From UBA12191 sp964422295 (GTDB lineage: Bacteria > Planctomycetota > UBA8108 > UBA1146): a stretch of DNA of 64,000 nucleotides. The stretch spans positions 1 through 64,000 of the forward strand of contig CAYRAM010000007.1 of the NCBI GenBank assembly GCA_964422295.1, given 5' to 3'. Numbering within the stretch: the stretch's first letter is position 1; each line of letters starts with the position of its first letter. Made by a program: the position numbers and the translations under genes. The notes beneath the pieces are model-generated. The model was not told where the DNA came from. It did no database searches and was given only the letters and a program-made list of their open reading frames with translations. This document shows, piece by piece, positions 44,551-54,309 of this stretch.

Positions 44551-46989
44551 TCAGTCAGCAAGCGTTCTGGAAGGGCGGACACCGAGGACACGGTGGAGGA
44601 ACTTGAAATCCCCGGAGGGCCTGTTTGAGATTCTTGAATCTTCAGCCTTGGAGACAAAGCAGCCCCCTCTGAAGGAACGCAAAGTGATGTCTTCAGCAGG
44701 CGGAGTTCCCAGAGCAGCCTCGACAAATTTGTCTCGACACCACTCCCTGACATTTCCGATCATGTCATGAAACCCAAACCGATTGGCTGGCCGGATCCCA
44801 ACAGGAGTGTGAAACGGAAACTTTTCGGTCGATCCTTGGGAGCGAGTCGTGGGGAAGTCGATGTGATAGCGCCCTGCAGGAAGATCTTCCAGTGACCCGA
44901 CGGGGAAGGGGGTGTCGGTGCCACCGCGACAGGCGATCTCCCACTGAACCTCGGTTGGCAGCTGGAGGTTCCATCGGGGTAGCCACTTTTGGCAATCATT
45001 CCATGAGATCTGCTCGATCGGGTGCAAGCCGCTCCAGTGGTACTGGATGCCATTCAATGGCTTCTCCAGTCGGTCGGGTCCGTAGCCACTGGGATTCGAT
45101 CCTGTGAGCCGCTCCCATTGAGCCTGGGTCATTTCAAACTTTGAGAGGAAGTAGGCGGCTTCGGTGACCTGGAAGGGAGGCCCTTCCCAACTCTCGGTAA
45201 ATCGATCGAAGTTTGGCAGGTCCTTCGATTGAGCCTGGGATCCGATCCACGAAGTGGTTCCCGGGACCAGAACCAGGATGATTCCCATCTCGGGGGTGAG
45301 GACCAACTTTCCCGCGCTATCTCTGGAAGCGATTGCACCGCTGGGGAGGTGGGAAAATTCCCAAAGTCCTGAATGAGGATCTTTTCCGATGGGCAACAAG
45401 TCTTCCTGAGGTGAAAGGCTGAGATCCTTCGAGTATCGGGAAGAGGCGGAGATCTCTTTCAGGGCGAGTTGCCAGGTTTGTTGCCACTGCTCACGATGGA
45501 CCTGTTGCTGTTGAACGTACTGAAGGCGGCGGCGGACTCCCCAACCATAATCCGGATGGATGCCCATACCGACAACTCCGTGATCCGGATGGTGGAAGCG
45601 TTCGATCCGTTCGATCAGCTTCGACAATTCCCTGTACCACCAGGCCTCCTCGGAGTCCTTGAAGACCGGCGGAGTTGAATCCGGCGATATTGCATGTGAC
45701 CGGATCCGTTCGAGAGCATCCTTTTGTTGCTGCAAAGACGGAGTCGTTATCTTCTCACCGGAAGCGTCGATTCGGGTGGAGCCGTGGATCAGTGCGTTCG
45801 CCCGTTGGATCCACTCCTGATAGACAAGGATCTGGTCCCTTTGGGGAGGCCACAATTCATCCGCTTCCGAGATCAACTGGTCGATCTCCTGATCCATCGA
45901 CAGTGACATCACTTCCGTCAGTCGATCACTGGCGATCATCTTTTGCTGGTAGGCAAATCCACCGAGAACACCTATTGCCGATAGAAAGATGACGCAAATG
46001 AAAGCGAGTGCGGTGAAGATGGGATGCCTGCGAACCCATTTATTGAGCAGGTACAGATGTGAAGGAGGACGTGCCACGATCGGTTCTGTACCAAGGAGAT
46101 GTCGATCGATGTCATCGGAGAGGGCTTGGACCGTTGCATATCTGCGTTCCGGGTCGGACTCGAGTGCCTTCAGGACGATCCAGTCCAATTCGTTGCGAAC
46201 CGAATGGAGATCCCCTTCGGAACCTTGAGTTCCCAATCGGTTGCTGGGACGAGTCGGAATATCCTCCTGCAAGATCCTGAGAATTTCAGTTTCATGGTTA
46301 TCTCTGAGGTCGCCAAAAGGGAGTTCGCCGGAGATGAGACGATAGAAGATGACACCCAGCGAATAGACATCGCTTCGGATATCCGCGTCTGCACCATGAC
46401 TCCACGCCTGCTCCGGACTGATGTAATCCCAGGTGCCGAGGACGTAACGGTCCCCGGTCACTAACGTCTTGTCGGTGAGCGGATCGGAGAGGGCTTTGGC
46501 GAGGCCGAAGTCGATCACCTTGGCGTGGGGTTTTCCTTCCTGGTCGGAGACGATGATGTTCCCTGGTTTCAGATCCCTGTGCAGGATTCCCCTCGTGTGT
46601 GCATGTTGAACGGCGGAGCAGATCTGCTGGAAGACTTCCAATCGACGGGGAAGGGATGGGGAGTCCTGTTCGACCCAATTGATCAACGTTGAACCGGGAA
46701 TGAACTCCATGACAAAGAATGGGCGCCCATCCTCCATCGTTCCACTGCCGATGACGCTGGCAACATGGTCATGATTCAGCCTGGCCAATGCATGCATCTC
46801 GGCATCGAAGCGGGCAAGGATTTCGCGCGTGCCCATGCCGAGGCGGATGATCTTGATGGCGACGGTACGTTTGAGACCGAAGATCTCTTTGCAGCGATAA
46901 ACCTCGCCAAAACCCCCTTCTCCGAGAAGGGTCTCGACTTCGTATCCCTGGATGTGCACTCCTGATGGACCGGATTCTGCAGATGGCAC
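44551..46989 (-). CDS. Membrane Ser/Thr kinase fused to SUMF1-like domain (paralog B)
   Basis: The 812-residue protein repeats the architecture of the neighbouring paralog: kinase (VEVETLLGEGGFGEVYRC, HRDLKPGNII, DFGLAKALSDPL), one transmembrane helix (FTALAFICVIFLSAIGVLGG), then a SUMF1-like domain (LVPGTTSWIGSQ, PTEVQWEIACRGGTD, GFHDMIGNVREWC, SFRGGCFVS). The kinase halves are closely similar, the external parts diverge, which suggests different ligands. Confidence 0.92.
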   Translation of the reverse strand: MPSAESGPSGVHIQGYEVETLLGEGGFGEVYRCKEIFGLKRTVAIKIIRLGMGTREILARFDAEMHALARLNHDHVASVIGSGTMEDGRPFFVMEFIPGSTLINWVEQDSPSLPRRLEVFQQICSAVQHAHTRGILHRDLKPGNIIVSDQEGKPHAKVIDFGLAKALSDPLTDKTLVTGDRYVLGTWDYISPEQAWSHGADADIRSDVYSLGVIFYRLISGELPFGDLRDNHETEILRILQEDIPTRPSNRLGTQGSEGDLHSVRNELDWIVLKALESDPERRYATVQALSDDIDRHLLGTEPIVARPPSHLYLLNKWVRRHPIFTALAFICVIFLSAIGVLGGFAYQQKMIASDRLTEVMSLSMDQEIDQLISEADELWPPQRDQILVYQEWIQRANALIHGSTRIDASGEKITTPSLQQQKDALERIRSHAISPDSTPPVFKDSEEAWWYRELSKLIERIERFHHPDHGVVGMGIHPDYGWGVRRRLQYVQQQQVHREQWQQTWQLALKEISASSRYSKDLSLSPQEDLLPIGKDPHSGLWEFSHLPSGAIASRDSAGKLVLTPEMGIILVLVPGTTSWIGSQAQSKDLPNFDRFTESWEGPPFQVTEAAYFLSKFEMTQAQWERLTGSNPSGYGPDRLEKPLNGIQYHWSGLHPIEQISWNDCQKWLPRWNLQLPTEVQWEIACRGGTDTPFPVGSLEDLPAGRYHIDFPTTRSQGSTEKFPFHTPVGIRPANRFGFHDMIGNVREWCRDKFVEAALGTPPAEDITLRSFRGGCFVSKAEDSRISNRPSGDFKFLHRVLGVRPSRTLAD

Positions 46990-47098
46990 GAAGTTTTCTT
47001 TCTGATCGGTGATCGCCGTCCAATTTCAATGGAAGGACGCTCTTCATCATGACGATGGGGTTGATTCAGTCAATGAAGAGGATGAGATGCGCCCGATT

Positions 47099-47911
47099 TC
47101 AGTGGTGCCGCTGATCCCTGCAAATTTCGACGGCGCTGCAATCAGCTCCGGGGATGGCCTGTGGTTTTTCAGCCCTGATTCGCGCCCTGAAGACTCGCAG
47201 ATCTTCGAGACACAGGGCTGCGACTTCTTCGGCCAGAGTTTCAAGAAGTTGAAATTTGTTTTCTGTAATCAAGGATTGCGCACTTTGAGCGAGCTGAAAA
47301 TAGTCCACGGTATTGGCAACGTCCTCTGATTTCCGGGCCATTTCAAAACAGGCTTCGAGAGTAATCGTCAATCTCAATGGTTGGGGAGTCACCCGCTCTT
47401 CGGGAAGAATGCCGATGATGCACTCAAACTCCAGGCGATCGACGATGACCTGCCCCATCGATTGCTCCATGGAGGGGGCAGGAGTTCCGCCGAGTGCTTG
47501 GCGGGTCAGCGGGTGATCAAGCAACTCGCGGGTGGGGGAATTCAAATCCAATTCCAAAGCGTCCGCAGGTGACTTCCAGCAGTGATCCACCGACTCATGG
47601 TTTCTGATGACTTCACTGTCTCGGACAGTGGCGAGATATGCGTGGGAGATGAAGTGGGCGGGAAGATGAAAATCGCCGGGTTCACAGATTTCCTGAACGA
47701 GCAGGCTCTGCAAGTGATCCACATCGAGGTGGGTTTCTTCCTTGACCTCCCGGCGAACGGCCTCGACAAGGTTTTCGCCATACTCCACTTTGCCGGCGGG
47801 TAGTGCCCATCTACCCTTCCACTTGGGAGATTTCAGAAAGAGTAATTTCCCCTCCGGGTTTTTGACCAGAGCGGCGACGGTGGTAAGGGGCTTGTGTGTC
47901 TCTGGGATCAA
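47099..47911 (-). CDS. Nudix hydrolase fused to dihydroneopterin aldolase (FolB)
   Basis: The 270-residue protein has an N-terminal Nudix domain (residues about 1-140; box GKVEYGENLVEAVRREVKEE) and a C-terminal FolB-like domain (about 155-262: VDRLEFECIIGILPEER, the catalytic Tyr in NTVDYFQLAQ, and a Lys in RAEKPQAIPGADCSAVEI). In folate synthesis a Nudix enzyme removes pyrophosphate from dihydroneopterin triphosphate and FolB acts soon after, so the fusion may join two adjacent steps. The consensus Gly after the box Glu residues is His. It overlaps the ELM1-like gene by four bases. Confidence 0.85.
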   Translation of the reverse strand: MIPETHKPLTTVAALVKNPEGKLLFLKSPKWKGRWALPAGKVEYGENLVEAVRREVKEETHLDVDHLQSLLVQEICEPGDFHLPAHFISHAYLATVRDSEVIRNHESVDHCWKSPADALELDLNSPTRELLDHPLTRQALGGTPAPSMEQSMGQVIVDRLEFECIIGILPEERVTPQPLRLTITLEACFEMARKSEDVANTVDYFQLAQSAQSLITENKFQLLETLAEEVAALCLEDLRVFRARIRAEKPQAIPGADCSAVEICRDQRHH

Positions 47912-48837
47912 CTTTGTGTCTGCTTTCTTGCAATCAGAAGTTCGGTGATCTTCTGCCCGATTTTTTCAGTGGTATCGAGAACGAGGACAGGATCTGGAAG
48001 ATCTTCAACCGGTTCCCGGAAGATGATTGCATGTCCTTTCTCGACCATTCTGCGAATTGTTTCGGTGTGATAACTTTCCATCGCTTCCTCATCACAGGAT
48101 ACCAACAGTGGTTTTCCCGTCATCGCTGCTTCGCTACACATCGACAAACTGTCTCCGGTGCAGAAGACAATGTCCGCCTCTTGGAGGAGGATCTTGTAGT
48201 CGTGAGAGTCCTCCGCATCCCATTCCAGAAACCTGGATTCGACGGGAGCCAGAACCTGACGCAAAGTTTGCAAGGCGGCTTCAGGGGTTCTTCTGCTGTT
48301 GGTAATGATGAACTTTCCATTCCACAGATTCGCCTGACGCAAGAGTCGATCTCCCAGGCGTTGGGCGTAGTCCACCGTGAATCCCTCGCAGTATCGGGTG
48401 TTTCCACCGAGGAGGAGAGCCAGTTTTGGCTGGCCAGGAATCGTATCGAAGGTGGGGGTGCCTGGCCTGAATCGATGGGGAACCCCCAACATCGTCAAGA
48501 CCCGCTCTCCCGATAACTGGGAGTGGGGTGGAGCGACAATGAGGTCGTATTGCTGGATCGATGGGTCCAGTTCGTCAGGCAGAATTGAAGCCAGGAAGAC
48601 GGTCAATGGACGACCGACCTTGTTGGCGAATTTAAGACCCAACTCAGTGGTGTCCTCCCCGGTCCCCGCAATCAGGATGTCATGATCGTTGAATTCTTCG
48701 GCGTTTCCGACGCCCTCGACGACAGCGGTGGCCACCGACAGGGGAACATGAGTGACTTTCCCCTCCAGCCACTCTGCCACTCCGAGGCGACCATTGATCT
48801 CCCCTGTGTAATCACTTTCGAAGACGAGTATTTTCAT
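47908..48837 (-). CDS. ELM1-like glycosyltransferase-fold protein
   Basis: The 309-residue protein resembles the mitochondrial fission ELM1 / DUF1022 family with a GT-B-like fold: an ALLLGGNTRYCEGF stretch, FIITNSRRTPEAAL, IVFCTGDSLSMCSEAAMTGK. Bacterial members are of unknown function. It overlaps both neighbouring genes by four bases (ATGA), so it is part of the long minus-strand operon. Confidence 0.8.
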   Translation of the reverse strand: MKILVFESDYTGEINGRLGVAEWLEGKVTHVPLSVATAVVEGVGNAEEFNDHDILIAGTGEDTTELGLKFANKVGRPLTVFLASILPDELDPSIQQYDLIVAPPHSQLSGERVLTMLGVPHRFRPGTPTFDTIPGQPKLALLLGGNTRYCEGFTVDYAQRLGDRLLRQANLWNGKFIITNSRRTPEAALQTLRQVLAPVESRFLEWDAEDSHDYKILLQEADIVFCTGDSLSMCSEAAMTGKPLLVSCDEEAMESYHTETIRRMVEKGHAIIFREPVEDLPDPVLVLDTTEKIGQKITELLIARKQTQS

Positions 48838-49829
48838 CGCTGAAACCTGCGCAGATCCTCTTCGATGGTTTTGGCGACCCTTGCGCCTCCGGCAAGGGCA
48901 GAGACGACTGCCGAAATTTCTCGTTCATTGAGATCTCCGCAACAGTAGATCCCTCGATCGGTCCATCTCCCTGCCTCGTCCAATTCGGGGAATCCATTGT
49001 GGTTCAAGGGAAGATTCAGTTGAGACAAAATACCGGTCAGATCATCAAGTCTCGGGACGAATCCCATTCGCAAATAGACTTTGTCAAACTCCCTGAGTTG
49101 GAAATCTCCATCATCTGCAAGCCTCACTTCGATCCCTGTTTCGGTTTTCCGAAATTTGTCGGGTGTTGCTTCGAAGACTTGCAGCTTTTCTGATTCCATA
49201 CCGGCCTTGATCTGCGCCTGGATCAGGGACTGGGCTTTGGGCATCGATCGGCAGGCGAGAGTGACTGTCGCTCCTGAGGACATTAGATCGTTGGCGGTAA
49301 AGAAGGCGTTGTCTGCTCCTCCCACAATCAGGGCTCGCTCCCCTTCATGGATTCCTCCCCCGGTCAAATGTCCCAGGGGATCGCTTTCGATCTTGTCGAG
49401 CAGCGAATCCGGGACGACAGCATTCAGTGCTTCGATACCGCGGGGTTTGGTGCCGGTCGCAAACACGATCGCAGCAACATCGATCTCGCATTTTTCTTCC
49501 GAGGAATAAAGGCTGATATTGAATCGGTGAGGTTTTTCAGTGGTGATCGAAATCGAATGGGTGTTGGTCAGGACTTCCAAATCCGAAACAGAGCATTGTT
49601 CGTGCAACTGATCTGCCAGTTCATCGCTGGTGATCTCCGGCATCCCCGCAATCCAGCGATTGGGTCGATCAATTTTGCCAGGAGTCCCGCCGGGCTTTGA
49701 ACCCGATTCGAGGATGACCGGGCGATGGCCAAGGTTTTTTAGCCACAGGGCACAGGAAATACCTGCCGGACCTGCGCCGAGGATTGCGACCGTTTCAGGA
49801 GTGTGGTCCAACAGCTCGACAGAATTCAT
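48834..49829 (-). CDS. Thioredoxin reductase-like flavoprotein
   Basis: The 331-residue protein starts at ATG 49829, after an AGGAAG site 12 bases past the xylA stop. It has FAD motif VAILGAGPAGISCALWLK, an NADPH-type motif ERALIVGGADNAFFTA and YCCGDLNE near the end. No CxxC redox motif is seen, which makes it more like YpdA-type bacillithiol reductases or ferredoxin reductases. Its role in this operon is unknown. Confidence 0.82.
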   Translation of the reverse strand: MNSVELLDHTPETVAILGAGPAGISCALWLKNLGHRPVILESGSKPGGTPGKIDRPNRWIAGMPEITSDELADQLHEQCSVSDLEVLTNTHSISITTEKPHRFNISLYSSEEKCEIDVAAIVFATGTKPRGIEALNAVVPDSLLDKIESDPLGHLTGGGIHEGERALIVGGADNAFFTANDLMSSGATVTLACRSMPKAQSLIQAQIKAGMESEKLQVFEATPDKFRKTETGIEVRLADDGDFQLREFDKVYLRMGFVPRLDDLTGILSQLNLPLNHNGFPELDEAGRWTDRGIYCCGDLNEREISAVVSALAGGARVAKTIEEDLRRFQR

Positions 49830-49840
49830 GCTTCCTATTT

Positions 49841-51016
49841 TCAGCGTGCTCCGAAGAGGTGCTCCATGAGGATCTGGTCGAGTCGTTCCCAACGCAGTCC
49901 CTTGGCACCGATGGCGTCCGCATCGATTTCCAGCGATTTGATTCGGTCTGCATTATCCGCACTGTAGGAGCCAAGTAATCCATCGATGTCAGGATTCTTC
50001 ATGTCAGCGATCAGTTCTCGCACCTCGGGGTCTGCATCGAAGGCCAACGCCTTGTCCTTGAGTATCTTGTAGGTGCGCATGCAGCCACTGGCAAATTCCC
50101 ATACCCCTTCCAGGTCTTCTGTGCGATAGGCATGAGCATCAAAGTGCCGGCTGCCCTCCCAGCGGGGGGAACCCATCGTTCCTTCCAACAATCTGACGAG
50201 CAGAAGTGCCTGTTTGGGATCCTCGGCACCGAAGCGGAAATCCTGATCGTAGCGTCCAATCTTTTGGCTGTTCAGGTCGATGTGGAACAGTTTTCCCGCT
50301 TCCATCGCCTGTCCGACACCGTGAACAAAGGAAAGCCCTGCCATCGTTTCGTGGGCGACCTCGGGATTGACGCCCACCATTGCAGAATGTTCCAAGGTTT
50401 CGATGAAGTGGAGCATGTGACCGGTGGTCGGAAAGTAGATGTCTCCTCGTGGCTCATTCGGTTTGGCTTCGAGTGCAAACTTCAAGTTGTAGCCCTGGTC
50501 ATTGACGTAATCACAGAGGAAGTTCATCGCTTCGCGGATTCGTTGGATGGCACTGCGGGGATCCCTGCACGCTTCGACTTCCGTTCCTTCACGGCCTCCC
50601 CAGAAGACGTAGGTTTCTGCACCCAATTCGACTCCCAGATCGATGCCGTGCATCGTTTTTTGCAGGGCGAATGCCCTCACTTCAGGGTCGTTGGAAGTGA
50701 ATGCTCCATCTTTGAAGATCGGATGGGAAAAGAGATTGGTGGTCGCCATCGGAACGACGATTCCACTCTCTTTGCAAGCATTCTGAAACGCTGAAACGAT
50801 GTGATCCCTTTCTGAGGCACTTGCACCGAAAGGGACGAGATCGTTGTCGTGAAGATTGACGCCATATGCACCCAACTCACCCAATTTGTGAACAATCTCA
50901 CAGGGGTCTTGAACAGGACGAACCGCTTCACCGAAGGGATCGCGACCGGGATTGCCCACGGTCCACAGGCCAAATGTGAATCGATCTTCGGGAGTGGGGG
51001 CGTAGTGGTCAGACAT
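49841..51016 (-). CDS. xylA: Xylose isomerase
   Basis: XylA converts D-xylose to D-xylulose. The 391-residue protein is the short (class I) form. It has YGVNLHDNDLVPFG with the catalytic His, the metal Glu in KFALEAKPNEPRGDIYFPT, NPEVAHETMAGLSF, and LFHIDLN. Its ATG overlaps the stop of the upstream dehydrogenase gene by one base. Together with xylB in this window it gives the xylose pathway. Confidence 0.95.
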   Translation of the reverse strand: MSDHYAPTPEDRFTFGLWTVGNPGRDPFGEAVRPVQDPCEIVHKLGELGAYGVNLHDNDLVPFGASASERDHIVSAFQNACKESGIVVPMATTNLFSHPIFKDGAFTSNDPEVRAFALQKTMHGIDLGVELGAETYVFWGGREGTEVEACRDPRSAIQRIREAMNFLCDYVNDQGYNLKFALEAKPNEPRGDIYFPTTGHMLHFIETLEHSAMVGVNPEVAHETMAGLSFVHGVGQAMEAGKLFHIDLNSQKIGRYDQDFRFGAEDPKQALLLVRLLEGTMGSPRWEGSRHFDAHAYRTEDLEGVWEFASGCMRTYKILKDKALAFDADPEVRELIADMKNPDIDGLLGSYSADNADRIKSLEIDADAIGAKGLRWERLDQILMEHLFGAR

Positions 51017-52164
51017 CACCGATTCTCCATGGGCATCGATACCCAACCCTGTTTAGCGTTCGATTCCAGAGCGGCCCCGATGAATTGGACTCCACGGACG
51101 CCGTCCCGGATGTCCGGGAATGGATGATCCAGGGGATTGGATTCACCCCGAACCGCAGCGGCGAAATTGGTGTAAATATTGGCGAATGCTTCCAGGTAGC
51201 CTTCCGGATGACCGGCGGGTGTTCGCGTGAGTGCTGCGGACGCGTCTCCTACTGCCCCGGTGGCGGTCCGCAAATTTCTTGTGACCCCATCTTCACCGGT
51301 AATTTTCAAATCATTCGGATGTTCCTGATCCCATTCGAGAGCTCCGCAAGTGCCAAAGATTCTGATCTTGAGTCCGTTTTCACGGCCAAAACAGACTTGG
51401 CTGGAGCACAGCGAGCCCGTGGCTCCGCTTGCCATCTTGAAGAGGATCATGTCATCGTCGTCGAGAGAGCGCCCTTCGACGAAGGTGTTGAGGACGGCGA
51501 ACACCGAATCCACACAATCACCGGTGATGAATTCCATGAGTTGATGGGCATGTGTGCCGATATCACCCAGTGCTCCCACAGGGCCCGATCTCTGTGGGTC
51601 GGTGCGCCAATCAGCCTGTTTCTGCCCACTGTCCTCAAGTTTGTCTGAGAGCCAACCCTGCAGATACTCGACGTAGATCTTGCGAATGGTTCCGAGTTCT
51701 CCATGGAGTACTCTTTCACGCGCTTCCCGAACCATGGGGGACGCAGAGTAATTGTGGGTCAGAGCGAAGACTTTTCCCGAGTCATTGACCGCGGTTTGCA
51801 TCTCCATCGCTTCCTCTAGTGAAATGCATAACGGTTTATCACAAATGACATGGAAGCCCGCTCGCAAAGCCATGCAGGCGGGACCATGGTGGACATGATT
51901 GGGGGTGACGATGCTCACCGCTTCGATTCGTTCCGCCTCGGGAAGAGTTGCTTCGGTGTCGATCATTTTCTCCCAGGTGTCGTAGCAGCGGGAGGGATCG
52001 ATCCCCAACTCGGCTCCCGTGGTACGGGTGTTTTCGGGATCTCTGCCAAAGCAGCCGGCGACCAGATCAAACTGATCGTCGAGACGAAGTGCGATCCTGT
52101 GAACGGCGCCGATAAAAGCCCCTTGGCCTCCTCCGACCATGCCGATTCTGACACGTTGAGACAT
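51016..52164 (-). CDS. Gfo/Idh/MocA family oxidoreductase
   Basis: The 382-residue protein has the Rossmann motif IGMVGGGQGAFIGAVH, SIVTPNHVHHGPA and the family lysine motif ICDKPLCISLEEA. Such enzymes oxidise sugars or inositols with NAD. It sits between an IolE-like gene and xylA in one operon, so the likely substrate is a sugar. Confidence 0.9.
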   Translation of the reverse strand: MSQRVRIGMVGGGQGAFIGAVHRIALRLDDQFDLVAGCFGRDPENTRTTGAELGIDPSRCYDTWEKMIDTEATLPEAERIEAVSIVTPNHVHHGPACMALRAGFHVICDKPLCISLEEAMEMQTAVNDSGKVFALTHNYSASPMVREARERVLHGELGTIRKIYVEYLQGWLSDKLEDSGQKQADWRTDPQRSGPVGALGDIGTHAHQLMEFITGDCVDSVFAVLNTFVEGRSLDDDDMILFKMASGATGSLCSSQVCFGRENGLKIRIFGTCGALEWDQEHPNDLKITGEDGVTRNLRTATGAVGDASAALTRTPAGHPEGYLEAFANIYTNFAAAVRGESNPLDHPFPDIRDGVRGVQFIGAALESNAKQGWVSMPMENR

Positions 52165-52172
52165 GGGTTCTC

Positions 52173-53228
52173 CTAGCTTTCCAGCCCGAGGATTCTGCGG
52201 TTCAGTGCGGGATCGCTTCCGCTGGCAAAATCGTCAAAGGATGAATCGGTCACGTTGATGATGTGTTGGGCGACGAAGTCTGCAGATTTTGCAGCCCCGG
52301 CGGATTTGTCTTCGTAAGGGCATTCCCATTCAACGACGGCCCAGCCATCAAATCCGTAGCGTGTCAGGGCAGTGAAGATTCCCTGAAAGTCAATCGCTCC
52401 ATCACCGGGGGTTCTGAATCGGCCCGGGCGGTGTTTCCAATCAAGGTATCCGCCATAAACTCCGCTCTTTCCCGATCTGACCAACTCTGCATCCTTGACG
52501 TGGAATGATTTGATTCGCTCATGGTAGATATCGATGAAATCGATGTAGTCGAGTGCCATCAATTCGAAGTGACTGGGGTCGTAATTGATGCAGGCTCGGG
52601 GGTGATCCTTGACCTCTGCAAGGAACATTTCGAAGGAAGCACCGTCATGCAAATCTTCGCCTGGATGAATTTCAAATGAGCAATCAACTCCGCACTCTTC
52701 AGCGTGGTCGAGGATCGGCATCCAGCGTTGGCCCAATTCCTTGAACGCTTCTTCGATGAGGCCATCCGGCCGCTGGGGCCAGGGATACACGTAGGGCCAA
52801 GCGAGTGCCCCGCTGAATGTGACCATCGAAGTCAGTCCCAGATTTTTGCTAGCAGTCAGGCAATTTCTCACCTGTTGAATCGCCCATTCGGTTCGTTCTT
52901 GCGGTTTTCCACGGACAGATTCATCCGCAAAGCCATCGAACATGGCATCGTAGGCGGGATGAACAGCGACGAGTTGCCCCTGCAGATGGGTTGACAACTC
53001 AGTGACAGTCAGACCCCTGGATTCAATTTGCCCCCGCCAATCGTCACAGTATTCCTGAGATTTTGCTGCGAGTCCGAGATCGATGCAGCGGGAATCCCAA
53101 GTTGGAATCTGAACCCCGAGGTACCCCAGGTCACGGCACCAGTCGAGAATGGTATCGAGCTGATTGAATGGGGCTTCATCAGCCATGTATTGAGCCAGAA
53201 ATAGGGCTGGGCCCTGAATTGATGCCAT
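52173..53228 (-). CDS. Sugar phosphate isomerase/epimerase (IolE-like TIM barrel)
   Basis: The 351-residue protein resembles AP endonuclease 2-type TIM barrels of sugar metabolism: DWCRDLGYLGVQIPTWDS, STHLQGQLVAVHP, FEIHPGEDLHDG, INYDPSHFELM, SFHVKDAEL and GWAVVEWECPYED. These hold the metal-binding Glu, Asp and His. It is the first gene of the six-gene operon. The gene is not identified to substrate. Confidence 0.88.
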   Translation of the reverse strand: MASIQGPALFLAQYMADEAPFNQLDTILDWCRDLGYLGVQIPTWDSRCIDLGLAAKSQEYCDDWRGQIESRGLTVTELSTHLQGQLVAVHPAYDAMFDGFADESVRGKPQERTEWAIQQVRNCLTASKNLGLTSMVTFSGALAWPYVYPWPQRPDGLIEEAFKELGQRWMPILDHAEECGVDCSFEIHPGEDLHDGASFEMFLAEVKDHPRACINYDPSHFELMALDYIDFIDIYHERIKSFHVKDAELVRSGKSGVYGGYLDWKHRPGRFRTPGDGAIDFQGIFTALTRYGFDGWAVVEWECPYEDKSAGAAKSADFVAQHIINVTDSSFDDFASGSDPALNRRILGLES

Positions 53229-53697
53229 GATTCACCTCCTGAAAGACCATCTTCCGGGCTCAAGAACCTGCCCCCGGAATCATTGTTGGATCCATCGACC
53301 TGCATGCTGGAATACCAATTTATATCCGTAATCCGGCGTGCGACACGTCAGCAAAGAACTCGTGGCTACGCTACGGGAAGTGGAATTTCACACCTCCCGC
53401 TCCGGGCGGAGCCGCGGACAATTGACAAAATCAGGGACAGTGAGGGAGGCGTCAAGGGTCCACGGGGAGGCCTTGAGAGAAGTTCTTGACCGGAATTCAG
53501 GAGATTTCTGCCGAAAAAACAGGGAAATTGGGTAATTCGTCCTCGAAATCGGTCCAATTTTGGCTCTCTTCGGGATTTATCAGAGTGTGTGTAGCGTTTT
53601 CATTTTTGTCTGAGGTGGGTGATGGTTGAGGAGCACTCCATCAAAATCATTTTTAGGCGGGGCCGGTATCATACGGCCTCATGGAAGGAAATTCGTT
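53229..53697. other. 469-bp divergent intergenic region
   Basis: It separates the six-gene minus-strand operon from the cysteine hydrolase gene. I see no convincing gene, tRNA or long repeat. The only local hairpin (53399-53412) has a two-base loop and is not plausible. The promoters of both units probably lie here, and AAGGAA at about 53684 is the ribosome site for the plus-strand gene. Confidence 0.6.
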
Positions 53698-54309
53698 ATG
53701 TCCAATAAGTCTGCACTGCTTCTGATCGGTTTTCAAAATGACTACTTTCACAAGGATGGAATTTTGACCGGTGCGATTGAGGATGCTGAGGGCAGAGAAA
53801 GAATGCTGGAGAATACGCTGAATCTGGTCGACGCAGTCAAGGAACGGGAAGATTTTGTGGTGATCTCCACGCCAATTCAGTTCACCGAGGATTATTCCGA
53901 ATTGAATCAACCCACGGGAATACTAAAGTTGATTAAAGACACAGGTGCATTTTTGAAAAACACCACTGGCTCGGAGACGATTGATGAGTTCTCTCGCTTT
54001 AGTGGTGACATTGAAGAGATCAAGGGCAAGAGGGGACTGAATGCGTTTTCCAACACCAATTTGGAGTCGTACCTCCGAGAGAATGACGTGGATCAGGTAG
54101 TCTTGGCAGGGGTAGTGACTTCAGTGTGTATCGACTCCACAGGCAGATCTGCTCATGAAAAGGGCTTTGATGTCACCATCGTTTCCGACTGCACTGCCGG
54201 GAGAACCGAATTCGAGCAACAGTTCTACTGTGAGCAGATTTTCCCTCTGTATGCATCGGTGAAGTCCAAGGACGAAGTTGTTTCAGTGAATCCAGAGGTA
54301 TCTGCGTGA
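53698..54309 (+). CDS. Isochorismatase-family cysteine hydrolase
   Basis: The 203-residue protein starts at ATG 53698 after GGAAGGAA. The catalytic triad of the family is visible: Asp in LIGFQNDYF, Lys in IKGKRGLNAF, Cys in GVVTSVCIDSTGR. The family includes nicotinamidases and other amidases. It shares a four-base overlap with the histidine kinase gene, which is unusual for this enzyme type. Confidence 0.88.
   Translation: MSNKSALLLIGFQNDYFHKDGILTGAIEDAEGRERMLENTLNLVDAVKEREDFVVISTPIQFTEDYSELNQPTGILKLIKDTGAFLKNTTGSETIDEFSRFSGDIEEIKGKRGLNAFSNTNLESYLRENDVDQVVLAGVVTSVCIDSTGRSAHEKGFDVTIVSDCTAGRTEFEQQFYCEQIFPLYASVKSKDEVVSVNPEVSA

Noticed and set aside
41743..46989. SUMF1 domains as the FGE that activates the sulfatase at 26437-27879
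   Set aside because: The two catalytic cysteines of FGE are absent in both copies.
53399..53412. Possible terminator or operator hairpin
   Set aside because: The loop has only two bases and no T-run follows.
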